A stretch of 64,000 bases of DNA from Candidatus Nitrosocosmicus oleophilus. Lineage in GTDB: Archaea; Thermoproteota; Nitrososphaeria; Nitrososphaerales; Nitrososphaeraceae. The DNA is taken from contig NZ_CP012850.1 in assembly GCF_000802205.1 (NCBI RefSeq), positions 2,940,587 to 3,004,586 on the forward strand. The letters are read 5' to 3'. The translations under genes were made by a program, and so were the position numbers. Positions 56,635 to 64,000 of this stretch are shown here, piece after piece (within the stretch, counting starts at the first letter, position 1; each line of letters opens with the position of its first letter). Under the pieces are notes generated by a model, which saw nothing but the letters and a program-made list of their open reading frames with translations, ran no database searches and was not told the DNA's origin.

Positions 56635-57618
56635 ATGGGGATCGAAAAAAAAATAATTTATGAAAAGGAGGGTAGACTCTATGAGAAAAAAATTATAGTG
56701 TTTGAAAAACAAAAAGAAATCCAAGTTTTATCAAATCCGATCGCCTGGAAGATACTAAGGCTGATTTCCGATAGACCCAGGTATACTGCTCAGATAGCCA
56801 AAGAATTAGAGATATACGAACAGAGCGCTTATTACTATGTCAGAAAATTGGTTTCGATTGGAGCAATTGAAGAAACAGGATCATATTTTGTCAAGGGCGG
56901 AACTGCCAAACTTTACTCGGCCACCAGCCCCGCCTTTGGTATCGAAATGGAATGGGGTGAAAATTTATCAATTGAATACAACCTAAATGATTGGAAAAAA
57001 ACCACAGAATTCTTGACTGCTAGAAAGTTTCTAAAGGAGTTCATCGATGAAAATAACAAATTCGACGGGTTAGTCATAGTAGGATCTCCTAATCCCCACG
57101 GGATCTTCAAAACATCTGCAAGAGATGGGCACTATGCAATTCAATTGGCTTTTTTTTTAGGAAATATATGCAATTTGCCTCAAGGCTTTGTTGTAAAGTT
57201 AGATGAAGATGCGAAGGCCGAGAAGGAGTTAGAAGATAATAACTTGATCATAATCGGTGGTCCAGGAACAAATATAGTTTCTTCTGAATTCAATAGGTAT
57301 TTACCAATTAAATTTAATGAAGAAAACTATTGGTCAGGCCTCGTGGACAAACCTGGGAGAATTTACCACCTAGACAATTTGGGAATTATTGCAAAATTTA
57401 AAAATCCATTTAATGAAAAAAAATCAATAATTTTGATCGCCGGAGTGAGATCAATTGGAACTAAATCCGGTGTAATTGCATTTACTAACTTTAGTAAAAA
57501 AACATTTTCAGATTATTCAGGAGATGAACAGGAATGGGAAGCCTTGGTTCAAGGCTATGACATGGATAGTGATGGCAAAATAGATTACGTAGATATAGAA
57601 AAGGTTGTAAGAACGTGA
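56635..57618 (+). CDS. Winged-helix protein with C-terminal EF-hand loop
   Basis: 327 residues. A winged helix occupies about 30-95 (NPIAWKILRLISDRPRYTAQ, ELEIYEQSAYYYVRKL). An alpha/beta domain (about 130-300) with LVIVGSPNPHG and LIIIGGPGTNIVS follows, resembling the repeated domain of archaeal S-layer or surface proteins. It ends in DMDSDGKIDYVD (309-320), a canonical EF-hand/dockerin calcium loop. No signal or membrane helix. A calcium-responsive regulator is a possible reading. It starts 168 bases from glmS and converges on the S4 gene (13-base gap). Confidence 0.65.
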   Translation: MGIEKKIIYEKEGRLYEKKIIVFEKQKEIQVLSNPIAWKILRLISDRPRYTAQIAKELEIYEQSAYYYVRKLVSIGAIEETGSYFVKGGTAKLYSATSPAFGIEMEWGENLSIEYNLNDWKKTTEFLTARKFLKEFIDENNKFDGLVIVGSPNPHGIFKTSARDGHYAIQLAFFLGNICNLPQGFVVKLDEDAKAEKELEDNNLIIIGGPGTNIVSSEFNRYLPIKFNEENYWSGLVDKPGRIYHLDNLGIIAKFKNPFNEKKSIILIAGVRSIGTKSGVIAFTNFSKKTFSDYSGDEQEWEALVQGYDMDSDGKIDYVDIEKVVRT

Positions 57619-57631
57619 GTCTCTAATAATT

Positions 57632-58141
57632 TCAATTGTTTTTGATAGATTCTGAGGTTTCAATCGCAGGGGTAAAATGCACTAGTATCTGAGACTCTTC
57701 CTCTTTCCTTACCAAATAGCCTGGCAGATTTATCTTTCGGTTTCCTAAGCTGACATGGCCATGCACAACCAACTGGCGAGCTTGATATGGTGATTTCAGA
57801 TTGGATTTTTTCATTATGATTGTTTGCAATCGTCTCTCCAAAATATCTTCTATCTTTAAGTTCAAAACGTCATCCAGGGATGAACCGCTAGAAACAAGAC
57901 CAAGTCTAGAAATATAGTTTAATAGCTGTGTTTCCTTTTCGTGTCTTACATCAATCGATAAAGATAAAAGGGCACGAGCTTGATTCCTTATCCTGGCAAT
58001 TTCTGTCTGAGCCTTCCATAACTCACGTTTATTTCTTAAACCATAAGAACCGACTACATACAACTCTGAACTTATTTGATCGCTTGTCCAAATGCTACGC
58101 GGTCGGTTATAATTCTTCTTTGATTTTCTAGGATCTCCCAC
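57632..58141 (-). CDS. rps4: Archaeal ribosomal protein S4 (uS4)
   Basis: A 169-residue 16S-rRNA-binding protein of the small subunit. The archaeal/eukaryotic form (S9e in eukaryotes) is shown by the MGDPRKSKKNYNRP start, by LGLVSSGSSLDDVL and by the S4 domain SPYQARQLVVHGHVSLGNRK. It starts with GTG. It follows the S13 gene with a 15-base gap, as in archaeal ribosomal operons, but S11 and rpoD do not follow. Confidence 0.96.
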   Translation of the reverse strand: MGDPRKSKKNYNRPRSIWTSDQISSELYVVGSYGLRNKRELWKAQTEIARIRNQARALLSLSIDVRHEKETQLLNYISRLGLVSSGSSLDDVLNLKIEDILERRLQTIIMKKSNLKSPYQARQLVVHGHVSLGNRKINLPGYLVRKEEESQILVHFTPAIETSESIKNN

Positions 58142-58156
58142 TCAATTCACCTTAGT

Positions 58157-58663
58157 TTATTTCGACCCTGCTGCTCCAGCTGGTGCCTTTCCTGATGCCT
58201 TCTTGACCCCCACGGCGGTGGCCTTCCTGCCCGTGGTTCTAGTGCACTGACCTCTAACTCTCAAACCAAACATATGCCTGTATCCTCTCCAACTCATAAC
58301 AGACTTCTCTCTCTCAATATCATTTGATTTGGTAAAATCCAAATCTGATGTAATTAGATGAATGTCAGCTCCTGAATCCATATCTTTTCTTCTATTAAGA
58401 TACCAATTAGGAACTCCGATTGTTCCAATATTTCTAATAGAATTCTCAATATCAGAAAGTTCTTTATCAGTCAAAAATCCTACCCTTAAGTATGGATTAA
58501 TGTTCAAAGTCTGCAATATTACTTGTGACAAATTATAACCAACACCTTTAACTTCACTTAATGCAACTACTGACTTCTTGCTGCCTTCGATATCTTTACC
58601 GGCTATTCTTAGAATATGTTTAAACTCTTCGACTGACAACTTGCTTATAAATGAGCATTCCAT
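58157..58663 (-). CDS. rps13: Archaeal ribosomal protein S13 (uS13)
   Basis: 168 residues. Archaeal S13 with GKDIEGSKKSVVALSEVKGV, then GYNLSQVILQ, PNWYLNRRKD and the C-terminal WRGYRHMFGLRVRGQCTRTT. It contacts the P-site tRNA and the B1b bridge. The tail ends in an Ala/Lys/Gly-rich stretch (KASGKAPAGAAGSK). It heads a two-gene operon with S4. Confidence 0.96.
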   Translation of the reverse strand: MECSFISKLSVEEFKHILRIAGKDIEGSKKSVVALSEVKGVGYNLSQVILQTLNINPYLRVGFLTDKELSDIENSIRNIGTIGVPNWYLNRRKDMDSGADIHLITSDLDFTKSNDIEREKSVMSWRGYRHMFGLRVRGQCTRTTGRKATAVGVKKASGKAPAGAAGSK

Positions 58664-59102
58664 TTTCCTAAATAAAAACTATACTAGCCAGGTCAAGTCA
58701 AGAGTCTAATTTATCTGATAATAATTACAATGACGAGACTTAAATGAGTCCTTAGATTGTAATATTTATACAAAAAGGATCGCATCAATGTAATAATAGG
58801 AGAGAATGTAACGAAAACAGCACAATTAAGTCTTATATCCTTCTTCATACACTATAAAGATAAAATGAATGAAAACATCATCCACAAGAGAAAGGTTCTG
58901 GAACAGCAGGGTGAAATAGAATCGGAAAACTATCAGGCAGATGTAGAACTAGCCATTGAGAACCACTAGATAATAGGCTATCAGTATTTGAGACTATCAA
59001 ACCAAACAAAAAAGATGCATGTGTTTTAAGTAATTAACATATTTGTCTAATTTATTCAAAAGGAAAATTTTAATAAGTCGCTAGTGATATATTTATTATA
59101 AA
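58664..59102. other. Intergenic between the S13 and PadR genes
   Basis: A 439-base divergent gap. A 34-codon frame (58865-58969, MNENIIHKRKVLEQQGEIES and on) is the only protein-like frame; it has no clear start signal. The TATATTTAT sequence at 59089-59097 fits the PadR promoter. Confidence 0.45.
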
Positions 59103-59624
59103 ATGATATCTGACTGGTTGTCCCGTGTAGGAAGTGCTATTCCTAGAGGGTTCTCTCGCCATTATATCTTGGAGCTTTTAGCTGAACAACCAATGACGGG
59201 TAAGGAGATCATCGACAAAGCAATAGTTCAAACAGGGGGAAAATGGAAACCATCTCCGGGCCTCATCTATCCATTACTGGGAAGACTACTAGAGGAAGGA
59301 TTAATTGAAGAACACGAAAATGGTAGGTATCGAATAACTAAGAAAGGGATTTCCATAGCCTCAGATATCAAATCAGCGCATAATATAATGCAAAAACAAC
59401 TGGAAGTAATGTTCAGGATTGGAAATATGGGAAAATTCATGACCATGGATTTGATTGATAGGATTTCGGCAATAGGATCCACACTAAGTTCAAATTTGGA
59501 CAGAATGACAGAAGAAGAAAAGAACAAGTACAAGGACTTTTTAGTAAATGAATTAAAGAAACTTAACAATCAGGAGAAAATTCAAGTTGATGATAGAAAA
59601 GTTGATGATAGAACCATAACTTGA
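59103..59624 (+). CDS. PadR-family transcriptional regulator
   Basis: 173 residues. The N-terminal winged helix has PRGFSRHYILELLAEQPMTG, then KEIIDKAIVQTGGKWKPSPG and LIYPLLGRLLEEGLIEE, the PadR signature. A helical C-terminal dimer region follows. Ligand unknown. It overlaps or nearly touches the UPF0148 gene, so the two form an operon. Confidence 0.9.
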   Translation: MISDWLSRVGSAIPRGFSRHYILELLAEQPMTGKEIIDKAIVQTGGKWKPSPGLIYPLLGRLLEEGLIEEHENGRYRITKKGISIASDIKSAHNIMQKQLEVMFRIGNMGKFMTMDLIDRISAIGSTLSSNLDRMTEEEKNKYKDFLVNELKKLNNQEKIQVDDRKVDDRTIT

Positions 59625-59629
59625 CTAAA

Positions 59630-60052
59630 ATGAATAACGATTTGATTAAACAGGGAGCTTACTATCTGTTGAGAGGAGGTACTCTCCTTTCAGAGCCTTG
59701 CAAAAAATGTGGAAATCTTCAGATAAAATATAAGGAAGATGTAATTTGTATGAATTGTCAACACATAGAACAAGGTAGAATGGAACCACAAGAAACCTCT
59801 GTAAGTAATATCGAGACTAAAAAAGAGATCCCCAATGTGAGGAGCGGAGAAGATGATAAAGGGACTCTGAATACTCTCGATGATATCCACGAAGTGTTAA
59901 GTCAGGTAGAACATAAAGTTCTTCAAAGCTTAGCAATGCTCAACGTGGAACAGGATTTGACGGCCAGTCCAAAAAGATTCAGGAAATATTTGAAAATTGT
60001 TCAAACTAGTTTGAAAACTATTGAGATGATTAAACATATCAAAAAGCTATAG
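59630..60052 (+). CDS. UPF0148 zinc-ribbon protein (SSSCA1/autoantigen p27 family)
   Basis: 140 residues from the ATG at 59630; a TTG at 59621 would overlap the PadR stop by four bases, typical of translational coupling. The zinc ribbon has CKKCG and CMNC (LLSEPCKKCGNLQI, VICMNCQHI). A helical C-terminal region follows. The family is archaeal/eukaryotic, function unknown. Co-transcribed with PadR. Confidence 0.85.
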   Translation: MNNDLIKQGAYYLLRGGTLLSEPCKKCGNLQIKYKEDVICMNCQHIEQGRMEPQETSVSNIETKKEIPNVRSGEDDKGTLNTLDDIHEVLSQVEHKVLQSLAMLNVEQDLTASPKRFRKYLKIVQTSLKTIEMIKHIKKL

Positions 60053-60335
60053 ATATACTTATTGTCTTGTATAAAAGGTGAATAAGAAGTAATCTTATAT
60101 CTAAACCTTTTTTTGATCTTGGTTCGCTATTCCCAATATAGACAGAGATAAAAAAATCAATTCCTACAGTGATTAGCAGAATCTGAATCTTGGCATTTCA
60201 AAGCTAAAGCGGATAAAATATTGTAAATATCTAGCTTTATTATCTATTTTAAACTCTTGAAACCATGTTAAAAATGCTTGATTTTTGAGGTTATCAATAA
60301 TTTTAATATAAAAGAAAGGAGTATAATCGACAAAA

Positions 60336-61079
60336 ATGATGAATATTTCGATCAAGATGCTCAAAGAAATAAAGTTGGACAATTTTGTTGTTTTTGCCTC
60401 TCTGCCAGATATGGGTAAAGTTGGTGGGCTTGTATCAGAACATCTAATTAAGGAACTTCAGGTAGAAAAATTTGCAGAGATCGGAATTTTTGAAAAACCT
60501 TGGGTAAAAAATGAAAAGGGATTGGTCAAGCCTGTAATAGATACGTACGACTTTTACGTTAATTATGAAAATAAAGTCATAATCATGACGGGTAAAGAAC
60601 AGCCACAGGATCCAAATAACCTTATTAATTTATGTCTTACCTCTTTTAACATCATAAAAAATATTGGTATTCCTAAAATTATTTATACGTCTGGAGGATA
60701 TCACCAGCCCCAATTAGCTCAGGCCCCAAAAGTATACGCAGTCTCAACAGATAAAGAGACTGTTATCAAGCTAAAAAGCCTAGGGATTAATGTCTTTGAT
60801 ACAGAAATTGAAGTTATTACCTGGTTTAATGGAGTAGTTCTTGGAGTTGCAAGCGAAATGAAGTTTAATGCGATAGGTCTTTTTGGTGAAATAATGGAAA
60901 CCAATGAAAAACAACCCTTAGCCGCAAAATCGATTCTAAAAGTGTTTTCCATTTTAGAGAACATATCTATTAATACCGATGGATTTGATTTAGAGTATGA
61001 GAATCAAATGCTCGATAAAAGTAAAAGAATTGATAACGATGGAAATACATCTAAAAAGTCGGGACCTGGTATAGGTTAA
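60336..61079 (+). CDS. PAC2-family protein (proteasome-assembly chaperone-like)
   Basis: 247 residues with the PAC2 fold: an N-terminal LPDMGKVGGLVSEHLIKEL segment, IIMTGKEQPQ, PKIIYTSGGYH and EVITWFNGVVLGVASEMKF stretches. Archaeal PAC2 proteins resemble eukaryotic proteasome-assembly chaperones, but their role is not settled. It could link with the proteolysis genes (M1 peptidase, Cdc48) of this window. Leader contains AATATAAAAG, a TATA region. Confidence 0.88.
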   Translation: MMNISIKMLKEIKLDNFVVFASLPDMGKVGGLVSEHLIKELQVEKFAEIGIFEKPWVKNEKGLVKPVIDTYDFYVNYENKVIIMTGKEQPQDPNNLINLCLTSFNIIKNIGIPKIIYTSGGYHQPQLAQAPKVYAVSTDKETVIKLKSLGINVFDTEIEVITWFNGVVLGVASEMKFNAIGLFGEIMETNEKQPLAAKSILKVFSILENISINTDGFDLEYENQMLDKSKRIDNDGNTSKKSGPGIG

Positions 61080-61534
61080 ATTAAATCATATTGCTATCAG
61101 TAACAAGAACGACCTTTTACCGATCTCACAAAAGGAATAATTGATTTGTTTCTAATTGCAAACTATTTTAAATCATTCCAAACAGGAAGCAATCTAAACC
61201 TCAAGTTTAAGGACTTCTATTTTCCGGTAACCGAAGTTGATTTGAATTGTATTTTGAACATATCTCCAATCAAATTAAACTTATAACTCTCAAGAGGATC
61301 CCTACTAAAAAATCATATACCTATCATAAAAGTTGATGACAGTTTTATCAGGTGCAGTCATTCTACAGAGAAAATGAATTATTAACTATTCACTAGCAAA
61401 ATTACAATCTTTCAAAAGAATGTAGTTATCCGGTCCAAATAATAACAAGTTATTTACTAACAAGAATACAAAAGTAGAATCTAAATACACCAATATCAAT
61501 ACAAATTAAAATACCAAAGACATTATCGGTAATA
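61080..61534. other. Intergenic, no gene recognised
   Basis: A 455-base gap between PAC2 and the SRPBCC gene; open frames on either strand are shadows or low in protein character. No RNA structure recognised. Confidence 0.45.
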
Positions 61535-61954
61535 GTGACACTAATATCTACTACCAGAATAATTAATTCTTCAGAGGAATTAATATGGAGTCTTATTTCC
61601 AATATTGATGATGATCCTGATTTTTGGCATGGTATAAAAGCTGTGAAAAATATTAAAAGAGAAGGAAATACTACCGAGCGAGAAACTACTATCGCCTTCA
61701 GACATTCGAAATGCCTCGAATTGGTAACGCTAACACCTCGAAGGCAAATAGCAATAGTGATCAGAGAAGGACCAATTGTTGGTACAAAGACAATAAATCT
61801 AGCTAAAATAGATGCAAAAAAATGTGAAATAAAAGTGGACTGGGATATCCATATGAATGGATTAATGAGTTTGTTCACATTCACTATCAAAAAACATATT
61901 TTGAAGGGAACAGATGAAGCTTTAGAAAGGATTGCCAATAAAGTCGAAAGATAA
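61535..61954 (+). CDS. SRPBCC (polyketide cyclase/START-like) protein
   Basis: 139 residues from a GTG start. The lipid/ligand-binding SRPBCC fold is suggested by the RIINSSEELIWSLISNIDDD start, DFWHGIKAVKNI loop and the final amphipathic helix LKGTDEALERIANKVE. Ligand unknown. Monocistronic; convergent with the Cdc48 gene. Confidence 0.8.
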   Translation: MTLISTTRIINSSEELIWSLISNIDDDPDFWHGIKAVKNIKREGNTTERETTIAFRHSKCLELVTLTPRRQIAIVIREGPIVGTKTINLAKIDAKKCEIKVDWDIHMNGLMSLFTFTIKKHILKGTDEALERIANKVER

Positions 61955-62128
61955 CATTGTATTAATTGGATCAAATAACAAAAGCAGCCGAGGAACTAAT
62001 TCAAGGTGTCGCCTAATCAATTCAGGCGTATACACAATCAATAGATTGACTATTTGAATTAGAATCCTTTCTGTTATCAACTCATGGCTATTTTTTATGG
62101 AATTTAACACAAGACATAGAATAATGAT

Positions 62129-64000
62129 TCAGCGTATAATGTTGTGGCCCTTTGCGCTTGTCACAATACTTTCTTTTGCTAATCTAAAATGTTCAAAAGT
62201 AATTCTAAAATTCTTTAAATCCTGTTTTTTTAGTTTCCTATTTATGGTATTAGCATTAGTTACCTCGGCCTTTCTATGGTTTCTTAGATAGTCCCTTAGA
62301 GCTAAAATTGATGCATGATTAATCATGCCTTCAATTTGAGCACCAGTGAATCCATCAGTTAATTTTAAAATTCTATCAATGGTCACGGTTGTTTCATCAA
62401 GAGGCTTTTTTTTAAGATGTATCTTGACAATTTGTCTTCTGGATTCGACTGTTGGAACAGGGATCTCTATGATCCTATCAAAGCGTCCAGGTCTCAAAAG
62501 AGCACCATCTATCAAATCAATCCTATTGGTAGCACCAATGACAAATACACCATCTAAATTTTCAATTCCATCCATCTCCGTTAGAATTTGACTCATCATT
62601 TTTGCAGATGAATCTGTTCCCTCCCTCTCAGTTTTCCTTTGAAGTGCTATTGCGTCAAATTCATCAAAAAAAACAAAACACGGAGCTAGCTGTCTAGCCT
62701 TTCTGAAAACCTCCTGGATCGCCTTCTCAGATTCTCCGGCCCATTTAGATAACAATTCGGCACCCTTTATGCTGATAAAGTTTGCACCAGAATTTGAAGC
62801 GACAGCCTTTGCCAACAGAGTCTTTCCTGTTCCGGGCATTCCATATAACAGTAAGCCTTTTGGAGGTCGTATACCGGCTATTTCATATATTTCAGAATGA
62901 TTTAATAGCCAATCGATCAGGTCTACTAACTCTTCTTTTAATGAATCCAAGCCACCTATTTCGCTCCACTTGACAGTTGGTTTTTGGATAGAGAACTCTC
63001 TGCTAGCTGAGGGAGTAACATCTTTCAAAGCATCATTAAAATCTGAATCAGTGATCGTTATTTTATCGAGTAAATCTTGTGGAATAGGGGTTTGATCAAT
63101 ATTAACTTGTGGCATCAAACGCCTTAGTGAGCGTATTGCAGCTTCTTTTGTTAAGGCCTCCAAATCTGCACCGACAAATCCATGTGTTAGTCTCGATAAC
63201 CGTCCTAGGTCAACATCCCGACCAAGGGGCATCCCCTTTGTATGGATATTTAGTATATCCAGTCTTCCAGCATCATCAGGAATACCTATTTCAATCTCTC
63301 TATCAAATCTCCCTGGTCGTCTAAGGGCGGGGTCTATAGCATTTGGTCTATTTGATGCACCTATCACAATAATCTTACCCCTAGAATTTATCCCATCCAT
63401 CAGTGTCAAAAGCTGTGATACTATACGTCTCTCAACCTCACCTGATACATCCTCCCGTTTTGGAGCGATAGAATCTAGTTCATCAATAAAAAGTATTGAT
63501 GGAGATTTCTCTTGCGCTTGTTCAAAGGTCTCCCGCAGTCTTTTCTCACTTTCACCATAAAACTTGCTTACTATCTCAGGCCCACTTATGGTAAAGAAGG
63601 AAGCGTTTGTTTCATTTGCAACTGCTTTTGCAAGCAGTGTTTTTCCTGTGCCTGGTGGACCATACAACAATACACCTTTGGGTGCATCAATTCCTAATTT
63701 TTCGAATAATTCCGGATGCCTAATTGGCAATTCAATCATTTCACGTATTTTGAGAATTGAACTTCTAATTCCGCCAATATCCTCATAATTAATTCTTTCA
63801 AAAGCATGGGACCTATTCTTCTTAAAACTACCGATCGAAAATTTTGTGGTTGTTTTTACTAGTAGAGGACCAGTACTAGGATTCAAGAAATTTACCAAAA
63901 AAATGATCTTTTTCCCAACCAGATTAATTGGGATAGTATCCGATCTGGAGATTACCCGTCCATCCAACAGCCTACCTAGTGAATTCTTAAACCCTGAATA
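62129..64000 (-). CDS. cdc48: Cdc48/VAT-type double AAA ATPase, partial at the right edge
   Basis: Unfolds proteins for degradation. D1 has [13 protein letters not shown], a Walker B in [11 protein letters not shown] and RRPGRFD; D2 has [25 protein letters not shown] and LLRPGRFDR. The frame stays open to the window end: before the TTG at 63967 it reads [11 protein letters not shown], continuing the N-domain barrel ([11 protein letters not shown]), so the true start is outside. The C-terminus ends KGHNIIR without the HbYX motif that docks on proteasomes. Sits convergent to the SRPBCC gene. Confidence 0.95.
   Translation of the reverse strand, partial: YSGFKNSLGRLLDGRVISRSDTIPINLVGKKIIFLVNFLNPSTGPLLVKTTTKFSIGSFKKNRSHAFERINYEDIGGIRSSILKIREMIELPIRHPELFEKLGIDAPKGVLLYGPPGTGKTLLAKAVANETNASFFTISGPEIVSKFYGESEKRLRETFEQAQEKSPSILFIDELDSIAPKREDVSGEVERRIVSQLLTLMDGINSRGKIIVIGASNRPNAIDPALRRPGRFDREIEIGIPDDAGRLDILNIHTKGMPLGRDVDLGRLSRLTHGFVGADLEALTKEAAIRSLRRLMPQVNIDQTPIPQDLLDKITITDSDFNDALKDVTPSASREFSIQKPTVKWSEIGGLDSLKEELVDLIDWLLNHSEIYEIAGIRPPKGLLLYGMPGTGKTLLAKAVASNSGANFISIKGAELLSKWAGESEKAIQEVFRKARQLAPCFVFFDEFDAIALQRKTEREGTDSSAKMMSQILTEMDGIENLDGVFVIGATNRIDLIDGALLRPGRFDRIIEIPVPTVESRRQIVKIHLKKKPLDETTVTIDRILKLTDGFTGAQIEGMINHASILALRDYLRNHRKAEVTNANTINRKLKKQDLKNFRITFEHFRLAKESIVTSAKGHNIIR

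Noticed and set aside
58865-58969. 34-codon frame between the S13 and PadR genes
   Set aside because: Protein-like and charged, but with no promoter spacing or ribosome site and no recognisable family.

Overview
The window reads as a stretch of archaeal chromosome, most likely from a member of the Nitrososphaerota (Thaumarchaeota), perhaps near Nitrososphaera or Nitrosocosmicus. Support comes from archaeal-type ribosomal proteins S13 and S4, a Cdc48/VAT AAA ATPase, a PAC2-family protein, a UPF0148 zinc-ribbon protein, a HerA-type ATPase and a PTH2 peptidyl-tRNA hydrolase. The DNA is AT-rich, many genes start with GTG or TTG, and TATA boxes often sit about 25 bases before the start codon (leaderless transcripts). 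No amo, rRNA, tRNA or CRISPR locus is visible, so the lineage is an inference.

Layout. 1-8.3 kb: cupin, phosphoesterase plus HerA-like ATPase, YetF-like membrane protein, peptidyl-tRNA hydrolase, BASS transporter, FMN reductase with a SufR-like regulator. 8.6-13.4 kb: a secreted protein, then a metal-homeostasis block (multicopper oxidase, ZIP transporter, DtxR-type repressor). 13.9-17.7 kb: a peptide:N-glycanase-like transglutaminase divergent from an M1 aminopeptidase. 17.8-26.9 kb: secreted protein, type IA topoisomerase, UspA, aconitase, ASCH protein, sirtuin, MsrA. 27.5-38.3 kb: two secreted proteins of unknown function, an F420/FMN-type oxidoreductase, aldehyde dehydrogenase, TRIC-like channel, WrbA, creatininase-family hydrolase, amidase. 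39.0-40.0 kb: one complete IS5-family (IS903-like) element with an exact 9-bp target duplication. 40.1-45.2 kb: small genes, YjbQ, a 43-residue Cys-rich protein and a TPR protein built from near-identical DNA repeats.

46.0-52.2 kb is a signalling and accessory island: two very small proteins, a polytopic membrane protein, a ParA/MinD-like ATPase, a histidine kinase with an N-terminal zinc finger, a divergently transcribed MvdC/MvdD-type ATP-grasp ligase and a stand-alone receiver protein. The ligase has an extra N-terminal segment that resembles the recognition motif of microviridin leader peptides. This is the best candidate for an undescribed system, because it would be a ligase carrying its own leader.

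52.2-64 kb: dodecin, DUF488, rhodanese, a GcvH-TusA fusion lacking the lipoyl lysine, GlmS, a winged-helix protein ending in an EF-hand loop, S4 and S13, PadR plus UPF0148, PAC2, an SRPBCC protein and a Cdc48-like ATPase that runs off the right edge.

Recurring themes are protein quality control (PNGase-like enzyme, M1 peptidase, PAC2, Cdc48, MsrA), redox and metal control (MCO-ZIP-DtxR, SufR-like regulator, FMN reductase, WrbA) and sulfur carriage (rhodanese, GcvH-TusA).
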